64,000 nucleotides of DNA from an uncultured Bacteroides sp. (lineage in GTDB: Bacteria > Bacteroidota > Bacteroidia > Bacteroidales > Bacteroidaceae). The DNA is taken from assembly GCA_905203765.1 (NCBI GenBank), contig CAJKXC010000003.1:32221-96220 (forward strand), given 5' to 3'. Position 1 is the stretch's first letter. The number at the start of each line of letters is the position of its first letter. The notes below the pieces were generated by a model that was not told the origin of the DNA, ran no database searches, and saw nothing but the letters and a program-made list of their open reading frames with translations. A program made the position numbers and the translations under genes. This document shows, one piece after another, positions 46,226-54,018 of the stretch.

Positions 46226-47761
46226 ATGAAAATTGAAATGAAAAAGTTTGGTTGGGCATTCATGATGTGCGCAGCCATTGCAATGGGAAGTTTGATGAGC
46301 GCCTGCTCAAGCGACGACGACGATGATAACGGCGGCGGTGGCGGCGGTCAGGAGCAGAAAGACCCTGAAGTGACCTACAAAGGAACGACAGCCTATAGCG
46401 AAGGCCTCGTATTCAACAATGGAACAGAGCTGGGTAACGGCTCACAGAATTTTCACCTGACCGGTACTGTGACACTAACAAAAGGCACTTACCTGCTGAA
46501 AGGGTGGGTATATGTAGACAAAGGTGCCAAACTATATATCCCTGCCGGAACTGTTATCAAGGGTGACAAGCAAACAATGGCTGCCCTTATCATCGAACCG
46601 GGCGGCTATGCCGAAATGAAAGGTACTAAAAGCGAACCTATCGTGATGACCTCGGAAGAAGCTCCGGGCAACCGCAAGCCGGGTGACTGGGGTGGTTTGA
46701 TCATCTGCGGTAATGCCAAAAACAACGAAGGAACCAAGCAAATCGAAGGCGGACCGACTACCGTATACGGTGGTGACAACGATGCCGACAACTCAGGTAT
46801 CTATCAGTACATCCGCGTAGAATTCGCAGGCTATCCGTTCGAAACAGACAAGGAGATCAACGGTATCACCTTCGGTTCCGTAGGTAGCGGTACAACGGTA
46901 GACCACTTGCAAGTATCTTACTCAAGCGATGACTCTTACGAGTGGTTCGGCGGATCTGTAAACTGCAAGTACCTGGTAGCCTACAAGGGTTGGGATGATG
47001 AATTCGATACAGACAACGGTTTCAGCGGAAACGTAGAATACTGTCTTTCTATCCGTGACCCGCGCATTGCCGACACTTCACAGTCCAACGGCTTCGAAAG
47101 TGATAACAATGCAAGCGGTGCCGAAACAGAACCGTTCACAACAGCCAACTTCAAGCATGTTACTTTCATTGGTCCGATGACCGCTAAGAATACAGACTTC
47201 GAGAATACATCGGCTTATATCACTGCCGGTGATGTATTCCCCAACTCGGGCGCTAAGTTAGGCTTGTTCCAGTCGGCTATGCAGATCCGTCGTAGCAGCA
47301 AGCTGAATGTAGAAAACACCTTGGCAGTAGGCTATCCCATCGGTCTGATTGTAGACGGTGAAAAAGGCAGCACTCCCAAATATGGCAAAGATGGGCTGTT
47401 CACACTGAAGAACATCATTTTCGCAGGCATGGGTGTAGTAGGCAGCGACGGCAACAAGATCTATGAAGATCATCTATCTACCGACGGCAAGACCATTGCA
47501 GATGCCAGCCGCGTATCCTTCTCTCACGAGTTCTTTGTAAACGACGGCACGTTCGGCACTACTTACAGCAACTCCATCAACAACAAAGTTATGGAAGAAG
47601 CTGCCCTGGGCCTGACCGACCCGATGAAGACCGGTCAGAATTACTGCCCGAGTGTAGCCATCTCCGACGGCAACGGCGGTTACATCGGCGCCTTCAAGGA
47701 TGCCAGCGACAACTGGATGGAAGGCTGGACAAACTTCGACCCACAAAATACGGCATACTAA
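46226..47761 (+). CDS. Surface lipoprotein with predicted right-handed beta-helix
   Basis: This 511-aa lipoprotein (SLMSAC, Cys about residue 27) is followed by SSDDDDDN and a run of Gly, a textbook Bacteroidetes lipoprotein export signal, so it should be on the cell surface. The body has repeating short beta-strand patterns (GWVYVDKGAKLYIPAGTVIKGD, ALIIEPGGYAEMKG, DHLQVSYSSDDSYEWFGGSV, LSIRDPRI, NTLAVGYPIGLIVDGEKG) that suggest a beta-helix. No catalytic residues are recognised. It is co-directional with the TonB receptor and is followed by a terminator at 47787-47819. Confidence 0.8.
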   Translation: MKIEMKKFGWAFMMCAAIAMGSLMSACSSDDDDDNGGGGGGQEQKDPEVTYKGTTAYSEGLVFNNGTELGNGSQNFHLTGTVTLTKGTYLLKGWVYVDKGAKLYIPAGTVIKGDKQTMAALIIEPGGYAEMKGTKSEPIVMTSEEAPGNRKPGDWGGLIICGNAKNNEGTKQIEGGPTTVYGGDNDADNSGIYQYIRVEFAGYPFETDKEINGITFGSVGSGTTVDHLQVSYSSDDSYEWFGGSVNCKYLVAYKGWDDEFDTDNGFSGNVEYCLSIRDPRIADTSQSNGFESDNNASGAETEPFTTANFKHVTFIGPMTAKNTDFENTSAYITAGDVFPNSGAKLGLFQSAMQIRRSSKLNVENTLAVGYPIGLIVDGEKGSTPKYGKDGLFTLKNIIFAGMGVVGSDGNKIYEDHLSTDGKTIADASRVSFSHEFFVNDGTFGTTYSNSINNKVMEEAALGLTDPMKTGQNYCPSVAISDGNGGYIGAFKDASDNWMEGWTNFDPQNTAY

Positions 47762-47786
47762 AGACTTCTACAAAGATTTGATTGGC

Positions 47787-47819
47787 ACAGCCTGCACGAC
47801 TCCGGTCGTTGCAGGCTGT
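47787..47819 (+). terminator. Hairpin terminator after the beta-helix lipoprotein gene
   Basis: ACAGCCTGCACGAC pairs with GTCGTTGCAGGCTGT (one bulged base) around a 4-base loop, 26 bp after the stop codon. The T-run is short (TTTC). Confidence 0.75.
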
Positions 47820-47914
47820 TTCAGTTGAGCAACATCTTCATCGTATGCGAAAGACAAATAATAGTTGGCAGCAAACAAAGTTCCGTTCTTCTTTTTCAGA
47901 TAAAAAAAGATAGC

Positions 47915-47922
47915 TACATTTG
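47915..47922 (+). promoter_or_regulatory. Predicted -7 element of the DUF3791-DUF3990 cassette
   Basis: TACATTTG followed by C is a perfect -7 match, 26 bp before the first start codon. Confidence 0.6.
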
Positions 47923-47948
47923 CAAAGAACCTTTTATTTTGAATTATC

Positions 47949-48194
47949 ATGGCGACGTTCCAAACGGAAGAAGAACTGAAAACAATATTTGTATCATCGT
48001 GTGTTGAATCGGCGGCGCGTGCTGTAGGCTGCCCGGCATCACAAATGTACCTGCGGATGAAACGTATCAACCTGATAGAAGATTATATCTGGGAATTTTA
48101 TGATGTGCTTCACACCCAAAGCAGAGAATATGTGACAGAAGATATTCTGAAGACACTTAAGATCTGGGAAGAAAAGGCCGGAATAACTCACTAA
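47949..48194 (+). CDS. DUF3791 family small protein (first copy)
   Basis: This 81-aa protein carries the DUF3791 pattern: an N-terminal helix pair (TIFVSSCVESAARAVGCPASQMYLRMKR) and the conserved LIEDYIWEFYDVLHTQSREYVTEDIL. The family has no known activity. It starts a tight three-gene operon with a DUF3990 gene 14 bp downstream and a second DUF3791 gene after that. Small size and fixed company suggest it may neutralise or accompany the DUF3990 protein, as antitoxins do (inference). Confidence 0.85.
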   Translation: MATFQTEEELKTIFVSSCVESAARAVGCPASQMYLRMKRINLIEDYIWEFYDVLHTQSREYVTEDILKTLKIWEEKAGITH

Positions 48195-48208
48195 ATAAGA
48201 AGAAGAAA

Positions 48209-48700
48209 ATGCTGACTGTTTATCATGGTTCCACTATTCAAGTAAGTTCCCCGATAGCAAAAGCCGGGCGGGTAAACCTTGATTTCGGGCAAGGATTCTA
48301 TATTACCGACATTAAAGAACAAGCCGAAAGATGGGCTCTTCGCATAGGAAGACAAATACAAGGCACTCCTATGCTCAACATATACGAACTTGATATAGAA
48401 CGGACAAAAGAAAAATATCGCTATCTAAAATTCAGTAAATACGACTGGGAATGGCTTGACTTTATTGTGAAAAGCCGTAAAGGAGAAAAGCCCTGGGCAA
48501 CATACGACGCTGTAGAAGGCGGTGTGGCAAACGACCGTGTGATTGATACTGTAGAAGCCTATATGAACGGTATGATGACGGTAGAAATGGCATTAGGGCA
48601 GTTGGGGCAACACCAACCCAACAATCAGTTCTGCTTGTTAAGCCAGTCCCTGATTGATGAATGTCTGCATTTTATTTCTGTTGAACAACTAAATCTTTAA
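48209..48700 (+). CDS. DUF3990 family protein, ADP-ribosyltransferase-like
   Basis: This 163-aa protein begins VYHGSTIQV and has GRVNLDFGQGFYITDIKEQAERWA, the DUF3990 hallmark that resembles the NAD-binding core of ADP-ribosyltransferases. Candidate catalytic positions are His6, Tyr31 and Gln140 (NNQFCLLSQ), in H-Y-[EQ] order. The target is unknown. Flanked on both sides by DUF3791 genes (14 bp and 4 bp gaps), it fits a toxin in a toxin-antitoxin-like cassette, though a regulatory modification enzyme is also possible. Family name from memory; the ART relation is inferred from motifs. Confidence 0.82.
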   Translation: MLTVYHGSTIQVSSPIAKAGRVNLDFGQGFYITDIKEQAERWALRIGRQIQGTPMLNIYELDIERTKEKYRYLKFSKYDWEWLDFIVKSRKGEKPWATYDAVEGGVANDRVIDTVEAYMNGMMTVEMALGQLGQHQPNNQFCLLSQSLIDECLHFISVEQLNL

Positions 48701-48704
48701 GCAT

Positions 48705-48911
48705 ATGCTGAGTGACCTTCTTATGTGGAACAAAATTGGCAGGATAGCCATGAGGCTGTCCGAAAGACTGGAAATCTCTCCATTACGCGCTTTAGATACC
48801 TTCTATACATCTAAGGTATGCGACCGCCTGCACGACCCTGAGGCCGAACTTTATACTTTCAGTGACGCATACATTGTAGACGAAATACTGCTGGAACTTC
48901 AAAACAGTTAA
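48705..48911 (+). CDS. DUF3791 family small protein (second copy)
   Basis: This 68-aa protein is a shorter, diverged DUF3791-like protein (LERLEISPLRALDTFYTSKVCDRLHDPEAELYTFSDAYIVDEIL in parts). It starts only 4 bp after the DUF3990 stop, so translation is likely coupled. Its stop overlaps the stop of the convergent HU-like gene inside the four bases TTAA (48908-48911), leaving no room for a terminator between them. Confidence 0.82.
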   Translation: MLSDLLMWNKIGRIAMRLSERLEISPLRALDTFYTSKVCDRLHDPEAELYTFSDAYIVDEILLELQNS

Positions 48912-49351
48912 GGAGTCTCCCCCTTCTTCTGCTTCTTCAACTCCTTCTTCAAATCCTGCACCTGGAAACTGAACAGGTCCAAATGACGGTAGATGCGTGC
49001 CATGAAGCTGCCGGCGGCTTTGAAACAGATACGCGAGATGCGCACCTTATCCGCAGTACAGTCCTCTATCCGTTCTACCGGTTCGCTGGTGATGGCGGGA
49101 AAGAAGTTGCCCAATCCCTTGATATTCACCGTACGCCCGCTGGCAAGGAAATCGGCAATGACATCCGGGAGCTGCACCAGTACGGAGTACGCATCGCCCG
49201 TCTGCAAGGAGCTGACTTCCGCCAGGCGCCTGGCTATCTCTTCGTTACTCACCGGTTCGGGCTGCAACACTTTGGATGCGGCATAGTAGCGCACCACTTC
49301 TTTATCTCCACTCTTGTCCACCTTCTTGCGGACTACATAATTCATTGACAT
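48908..49351 (-). CDS. HU-family DNA-binding protein (Bacteroidetes long form)
   Basis: This is a nucleoid-associated-type protein of 147 aa from ATG at 49351 (MSMNYVVRKKVDK); 49345 is an alternative. An upstream in-frame ATG at 49462 adds an unconvincing Cys-rich stretch. The HU-like core is about residues 3-120, with NEEIARRLAEVSSLQTGDAYSVLVQLPDVIADFLASGRTVNIKGLGNF (quoted in part), matching the Bacteroides group annotated as putative histone-like protein. The C-terminal end is Lys-rich (KKELKKQKKGETP). Confidence 0.85.
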   Translation of the reverse strand: MSMNYVVRKKVDKSGDKEVVRYYAASKVLQPEPVSNEEIARRLAEVSSLQTGDAYSVLVQLPDVIADFLASGRTVNIKGLGNFFPAITSEPVERIEDCTADKVRISRICFKAAGSFMARIYRHLDLFSFQVQDLKKELKKQKKGETP

Positions 49352-49844
49352 ACAGATTCGAGTTTTTAAGTTTATATACTGACTGCGCATCACCCTCAGG
49401 CATCCATCATCAGCGTGCGAGACACCTATGCCTTGCCTGCAAAACAATAGGACCGAGCACATAAGACATCAAGACTTAGCATAGAACACCATAGGACTGA
49501 GTACTCAAAACACCCGGATGTTTTTGTATAAAAGATGGGGATGTTTTTACCTGAAACACCCGGATGTTTTCCTTAATAACATGGGGATATTTTATATAAA
49601 TACATCCGGGAGTTCATACCTCAGAATATAGGGGTTAAAGGTACTAACTCCCAATGAAACATACAATAGGTTACCATACTTTATATACAGAAACTATATA
49701 TTGAACAAAACAAAGACAAGCAACCGATCTTTCGGAAATCATCTTTATATTTGTAAACACGAAGGCAGACTAATGTCCGACAGCTATAAGTATGCGTTTA
49801 CTCAATAGATAAAGAGACTTACTTTAAAACAAACATCAGAGAAT
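49352..49844. promoter_or_regulatory. Divergent intergenic region with periodic repeat array
   Basis: This 493-bp non-coding stretch lies between the HU-like gene and a lipoprotein gene. It contains five units spaced 23-24 bp (starts near 49507, 49530, 49553, 49577 and 49600), alternating AACACCCGGATGTTTT with AAGATGGGGATGTTTT and degenerating to the right. On the plus strand TATATTTG at 49746-49753 is a perfect -7 element for the lipoprotein gene, with a leader of about 85 nt. No ORF or RNA gene was recognised. Confidence 0.65.
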
Positions 49845-50750
49845 ATGAGACTGATTATATGGATAATACCAATAGCCCTGATAGCTTCTTGTTGTAGTTC
49901 ATCACCATCCAAGCATCATGTGATTGACGAACTCGGCATAAATGAAAACCGCAATTTATGGGCAACGATATGTTGGGATGCCATTGATACCGGAGGAACG
50001 TACATCGAAGCCAACCACGAACTTATCGCTTCGTTGCCCAAGCCCGGCAAGCAGATTGTCGCACTCTATGCACTCGACGGGATGATTGATGAAGAAGGCA
50101 AACCGGCACTCCTCAAAGCTCTGGGCGGATACACTTCCATAGAAGCCATGCAGCGACAACTGCTTGACGGCACAGGACTTTATCTACCGAAAGTAAGTGA
50201 CTACGAATATGCCAACGTGCGACAGACGGATGCGGGCATCTTCATCGAAACTCCGTGGGGAACAGACCGTTTCATCATTGACAACTCAATGCGGGTCCAG
50301 TATATTCCCCAGCCCTTGCCGCAGATTCCCTATAACTATATGGAGCTTATATATAAATACCCCCAGTACGATCATGAGTGGGAGTACACTTATACCATCT
50401 ACCTCGACGGGAAACCAATCCCCAATTATTGGAACTGTACATTTATAGACAAAGACAACGTAGAATCCGTCACGGTGTACGACCGGAAGAGAGCGCTTTA
50501 CATAGAGCGTAGAGACAAGCATCCCGAACTGTTCTGCCTGTCACAGGTCAATCTTGACAAGTTAAACCTCAAGGTAAAGTCAGTCAACGAGATAGACGTC
50601 ATTCGGATAGGAACAAGAAAGGGAACTTACCATGACTATGACAAGAAGATGCTGGTTGAACGGAACGCCATACGCTCCATTGTCGGTGGTAAATATAAAG
50701 GTGAGAAAGGCGATACACTGAAATTCCTGCGAATCACCATCAAGGAATGA
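49845..50750 (+). CDS. Uncharacterised lipoprotein
   Basis: This 301-aa protein has a lipoprotein signal (IALIASC, Cys about residue 16). I do not recognise a domain. The chain is a mix of beta-rich parts with many aromatic residues (YIPQPLPQIPYNYMELIYKYPQYDHEWEYTYTIYLDGKPI in parts), and a C-terminal KSVNEIDVIRIGTRKGTYHDYDKKMLVERNAIRSI portion. It is a single-gene unit with its own promoter and is convergent with the MscS gene; only 31 bp separate their stops. Confidence 0.8.
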   Translation: MRLIIWIIPIALIASCCSSSPSKHHVIDELGINENRNLWATICWDAIDTGGTYIEANHELIASLPKPGKQIVALYALDGMIDEEGKPALLKALGGYTSIEAMQRQLLDGTGLYLPKVSDYEYANVRQTDAGIFIETPWGTDRFIIDNSMRVQYIPQPLPQIPYNYMELIYKYPQYDHEWEYTYTIYLDGKPIPNYWNCTFIDKDNVESVTVYDRKRALYIERRDKHPELFCLSQVNLDKLNLKVKSVNEIDVIRIGTRKGTYHDYDKKMLVERNAIRSIVGGKYKGEKGDTLKFLRITIKE

Positions 50751-50781
50751 TTCTTTCATTTCCCCGTGTAAGGACTGCAAA

Positions 50782-52047
50782 TCAAGTGCCTGACTGGGAG
50801 AACGCTCGTTGGAAGTCCCTGCCCGACGGCGATTGGAACACTTGCAGATCGAACTCGGGAATGATGGCGAGGACATGGTCGAAGACATCGGCCTGCACGC
50901 CTTCGTAGGGCACCCAGTCTTTAATGGCAGAGAAGAAATAAAGCTCCATCGGAATGCCGTGGTCGGTGGGTTGAAGTTGGCGCACCATGCAGGTCAGATT
51001 CTGATTGATGTCGGGACGGCTCTTGAGGTAAGCGGTGAGGTAAGCGCGGAACACACCCAGGTTGGTCTGGCGACGGCCGTTGACGAGGATGGAGTTGTCG
51101 ATGTCGTGCTCGCGATTATAGTCTGTTATCACTTGCTCCGTCTGTTCTACGTAGTCCTTCAATAAACGAATCTTGCGGTACTTGGAAAGCATTTCGGGCG
51201 TACAGAACCGGACGCTGGTCATGTCGATGTTGATGGAGCGCTTCACGCGGCGTCCGCCGCTCTCCTGCATTCCCCGCCAGTTCTGAAAAGAGTCGCTGAC
51301 GAGCAGGTAAGGGGGGATGGTGGTGATGGTATTGTCCCAATTGCGCACCTTGACGGTGTTCAGGCTGACTTCTATCACCGTACCGTCGGCACCGTATTTG
51401 GGCATGGCAATCCAGTCACCTACCTTCAGCATATCGTTGGCAGAGAGCTGCACGCCGGATACAAAGCCCATAATGCTGTCCTTGAACACCAGCATCAGTA
51501 TGGCGGCGGAAGCGCCCAAGCCTGCCAGCAGAGACACCGGAGATTTATTGATAAGGATGCTGACGACGATGATACCGCCCACGAACCACAGGATGACTTG
51601 CACAGTTTGCAACATTCCCTTCAACGGGCGGTTGCGAAGGTGTTCCTTCTCGCTATACACCGTGTAGACGGCTTTCAGGAGAGAGTTGACAAAACTCAGA
51701 AAAGCAATAATGACATAAATCAGGCAGACACGCTGGATGAAAGCCATGGTAGACGGACTTGTCTCAGCAAATGCAACGGGAATAAAAACATAGATGATAA
51801 TAGGCGCCACCATGCGACTGAGGTGTATCATCACTTTGCGGTCGAATATAATGTCATCCCAGGTGGCACGTGTCCGTTTTACTAAACGGGCTACAACTTC
51901 CAACAGGATTTTCCGGCACACGGCATCGGCAAGGAAGGCAATGATAAGGATGATGGCAAAAGCAATGAATTGGTCGAGCATATCCGCCAAAGAGGGGGAC
52001 ATACCCCAAGAGATTAAAAGTTCATCAATGTTCTTGAGTATTTCCAT
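50782..52047 (-). CDS. MscS family mechanosensitive channel
   Basis: This 421-aa inner-membrane channel has about five N-terminal helices. The pore helix and beta domain carry LLAGLGASAAILMLVFKDSIMGFVSGVQLSANDMLKVGDWIAMP (quoted in part), followed by GTVIEVSLNTVKVRNWDNTITTIPPYLLV. This matches the longer YbdG/YnaI-like class. It lies 21 bp downstream of the DUF4435 gene on the same strand, so it is likely in the same operon as the ATPase/TOPRIM pair, an unusual association. Confidence 0.9.
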   Translation of the reverse strand: MEILKNIDELLISWGMSPSLADMLDQFIAFAIILIIAFLADAVCRKILLEVVARLVKRTRATWDDIIFDRKVMIHLSRMVAPIIIYVFIPVAFAETSPSTMAFIQRVCLIYVIIAFLSFVNSLLKAVYTVYSEKEHLRNRPLKGMLQTVQVILWFVGGIIVVSILINKSPVSLLAGLGASAAILMLVFKDSIMGFVSGVQLSANDMLKVGDWIAMPKYGADGTVIEVSLNTVKVRNWDNTITTIPPYLLVSDSFQNWRGMQESGGRRVKRSINIDMTSVRFCTPEMLSKYRKIRLLKDYVEQTEQVITDYNREHDIDNSILVNGRRQTNLGVFRAYLTAYLKSRPDINQNLTCMVRQLQPTDHGIPMELYFFSAIKDWVPYEGVQADVFDHVLAIIPEFDLQVFQSPSGRDFQRAFSQSGT

Positions 52048-52068
52048 AAGTCTGTTTTTAGTTCTTAC

Positions 52069-53073
52069 TTACAACTTCTCCCTTTTCAGGAATTCCTCGA
52101 TATCTTCCTTTAACCACCGGTAGAGATAAAGGTTTTTGTAACCGCTGTTTTTCTTTAGCATCACGGCTACGTTGACCTGGCTGTTCTCATAGCCCGTCAA
52201 TTCATTGCGGAACTGCTCGTTATGCTCTGCCAGACGCTTTATTTCCTCTTCCCGCTCGCGCCGAAGCACGGTACAGACGGGAATAAGCATCTTCAGTACC
52301 ACACAGTCCATGATGTGATGCCCCTGTATATAAAGGTAAGCCGTATCGGGTGTCAAGCCCAGCCGTTCCATTTCCCCGCTCAGGCGTTCCACCTTGTCGA
52401 TGTACTGCGGAAAGCGGGCGCGGAGCTCGGAGAGTTTGGCCGATACCGTGCGCTGCATTTCGTCCAGGCTGCTATAAGGATGACGGATATTGATCTCTTG
52501 CAAGCGGACGCAGGCATTGAAGTCGTACATCGGGAAGGTGTGCGTATCGCGTTGGCGGTAGAACCATATATTCCACAGGAACAACGGATAGGCTATCTGC
52601 GAATAGCGCTTCAGGAAAGCGGGGAAGTCCAGTATGGGGCGGTCGTTGAGCGTGGCTTGCACACAAACCTCGTGAAGGCTGTCGGCATAGCAGTGGAAGT
52701 TCTCGATGGCATAGCCATAGGTCTGGAAGATATAGGGATTCTTGTTTATTTTACGGGATACATTGGTGGCGCCTTGTAGCAGCAGATCGTAGTCGCTGTC
52801 TACACAGGCTATCAGGCTACGCCCCAGTTCGGCTGTGTTCAGCGCGTTCATCAGCACCATCTTCTTGCCTTTGGTCAGAGAGGTGGCAGAGGGGAGCATC
52901 ACCTGAAAGTAACGTTCTTCGTTCTCGAACTCTGCCAGCAGGGTACGCCAGAAAGCAATGTCGTCATAGCTTTCCACATACGCCACGATGCGTCTGCGGG
53001 CTCTCTTGGGCGAGAGCTTGCGGGCGGCGTCCAGGTAGGCGGAAGTGAGGTTGTGTCTTAGGGAAGTGGCCAT
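52069..53073 (-). CDS. DUF4435 (TOPRIM-like) protein, AriB-like
   Basis: This 334-aa protein has the DUF4435 layout: VAYVESYDDIAFWRTLL supplies a Glu (Glu34), and LIACVDSDYDLLL supplies the acidic DxD (Asp92, Asp94), together a TOPRIM-type metal site. YIFQTYGYAIENFHCYA is a further family motif. In the PARIS anti-phage system the effector AriB is a DUF4435 nuclease released by the ATPase AriA. Here an ATPase gene lies 13 bp upstream in the same operon, so a PARIS-like role is a good hypothesis. The C-terminal half is helical and charged. Confidence 0.85.
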   Translation of the reverse strand: MATSLRHNLTSAYLDAARKLSPKRARRRIVAYVESYDDIAFWRTLLAEFENEERYFQVMLPSATSLTKGKKMVLMNALNTAELGRSLIACVDSDYDLLLQGATNVSRKINKNPYIFQTYGYAIENFHCYADSLHEVCVQATLNDRPILDFPAFLKRYSQIAYPLFLWNIWFYRQRDTHTFPMYDFNACVRLQEINIRHPYSSLDEMQRTVSAKLSELRARFPQYIDKVERLSGEMERLGLTPDTAYLYIQGHHIMDCVVLKMLIPVCTVLRREREEEIKRLAEHNEQFRNELTGYENSQVNVAVMLKKNSGYKNLYLYRWLKEDIEEFLKREKL

Positions 53074-53086
53074 AGTTATCGTCCTA

Positions 53087-53914
53087 CTATTCTTTCATTT
53101 CGGTTGATATTTCTTCCACTTCCGTCACAGCATCCAGCCAGCCTTCCATGATGACGGCAGGCGAGTGGGTGGTGAGGATGAGTTGAAGATTGGGATTGAG
53201 TTCGCGTATCATGCCGATGAGCTTCTGCTGCCACTCGATGTGCAGGGAAGCTTCGGGCTCATCCATGAAGAGGACACAGTGGTCGCCGTCGCGCACCAGG
53301 ACGGTGAGCAGGATGACCAGCATCTGCTTCTCGCCGGAAGAGAGTTTATAGGGCAAGAGGCGTTCGCCGTCCTGGTAGAACACGATTTCGTTGCTCTTGC
53401 GGTCTATCTTCTTGCGGGTATAGCTGAAAAGTTCGTCTATCAAATCCTGGAACTTGCGTTTGGGGATGGAGAGCGAGGAAGCCTGGCTGCGCTGCTCTTC
53501 GTTGCCGTTGAGGAGTTCTATCATCTTGTTGCCGATGTTCACCTGATAGTCCAGATAGTGGCGTTGCAGGAGATAGAGTTGCCAGTCCAGTTCGGACTTC
53601 ACATCAGGGTCCGCCATACGGGCGGTGAAATCACCCATGATGAGGGGGCGGTCGTAACTGCGGATTACATCGTAAGGGATGAAGGTAGCTTCGGGATTGT
53701 CGAAAAAGACGTGTACGCCGTTCTTCTCGTCGCTCTTCACTTCGCCGGAAGTCTGTTCCAGATAGTTCACCGAACGGTTCAGGATGGTAGTCTTTCCTAC
53801 TCCATTGATGCCGGAAAGTATATTGACATCGGGACGAAGGTCCCAGGCAATATTGTATCGATGCCACAGTCCGTGTATCTCGATACGCTTGATGTAATTG
53901 GCTTGTACTTCCAT
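53087..53914 (-). CDS. ABC-like AAA ATPase, AriA-like
   Basis: This 275-aa ATPase resembles the AAA_15/AAA_21 ABC-type group. Walker A is GINGVGKTT (35-43), the signature is LSSGEKQ (191-197), Walker B is VLFMDEPEAS (Asp218, Glu219), and the H-loop is TTHSP (His250). All are intact. It is shorter than typical AriA proteins because the insert between Walker A and signature is small. Together with the DUF4435 gene 13 bp downstream it resembles PARIS or OLD/TOPRIM defence pairs. Its own -7 element is at 53936-53943. Confidence 0.87.
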   Translation of the reverse strand: MEVQANYIKRIEIHGLWHRYNIAWDLRPDVNILSGINGVGKTTILNRSVNYLEQTSGEVKSDEKNGVHVFFDNPEATFIPYDVIRSYDRPLIMGDFTARMADPDVKSELDWQLYLLQRHYLDYQVNIGNKMIELLNGNEEQRSQASSLSIPKRKFQDLIDELFSYTRKKIDRKSNEIVFYQDGERLLPYKLSSGEKQMLVILLTVLVRDGDHCVLFMDEPEASLHIEWQQKLIGMIRELNPNLQLILTTHSPAVIMEGWLDAVTEVEEISTEMKE

Positions 53915-53935
53915 GATTTCTTAGTTTAATCAAGG

Positions 53936-53943
53936 CAAATATA
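53936..53943 (-). promoter_or_regulatory. Predicted -7 element of the ATPase-DUF4435-MscS operon
   Basis: The minus strand reads TATATTTG followed by C, a perfect -7 match, only about 22 bp before the ATPase start, so the leader is very short. Confidence 0.6.
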
Positions 53944-53966
53944 AAGAAAGGGATTGAGAAATTGGT

Positions 53967-53974
53967 TACCTTTG
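53967..53974 (+). promoter_or_regulatory. Predicted -7 element of the EamA transporter gene
   Basis: TACCTTTG followed by C is a perfect -7 match, 45 bp before the start codon. The leader includes one A-arm copy of the CACCACAGATTACACAG repeat (53995-54014 and on). Confidence 0.6.
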
Positions 53975-53994
53975 CGGGAGTTTTCACCACAGAT

Positions 53995-54016
53995 TACACA
54001 GATTGACACAGATTCA
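53995..54016. repeat. Single arm of the CACCACAGATTACACAG repeat
   Basis: CACCACAGATTACACAG followed by ATTGACACAG matches the A arm at 57458-57487 with few changes. It lies in the leader of the EamA gene. Confidence 0.6.
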
Positions 54017-54018
54017 GT

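Noticed and set aside
49352..49462. Longer HU-like protein from the ATG at 49462
   Set aside because: The added 37 residues are Cys-rich and unlike HU proteins; MSMNYVVRKK is the usual family start.
5690..49615. CRISPR array at the periodic repeats (5690, 16111, 49507)
   Set aside because: Units are adjacent and degenerate, with no unique spacers of 30 bp, no constant repeat and no cas genes.
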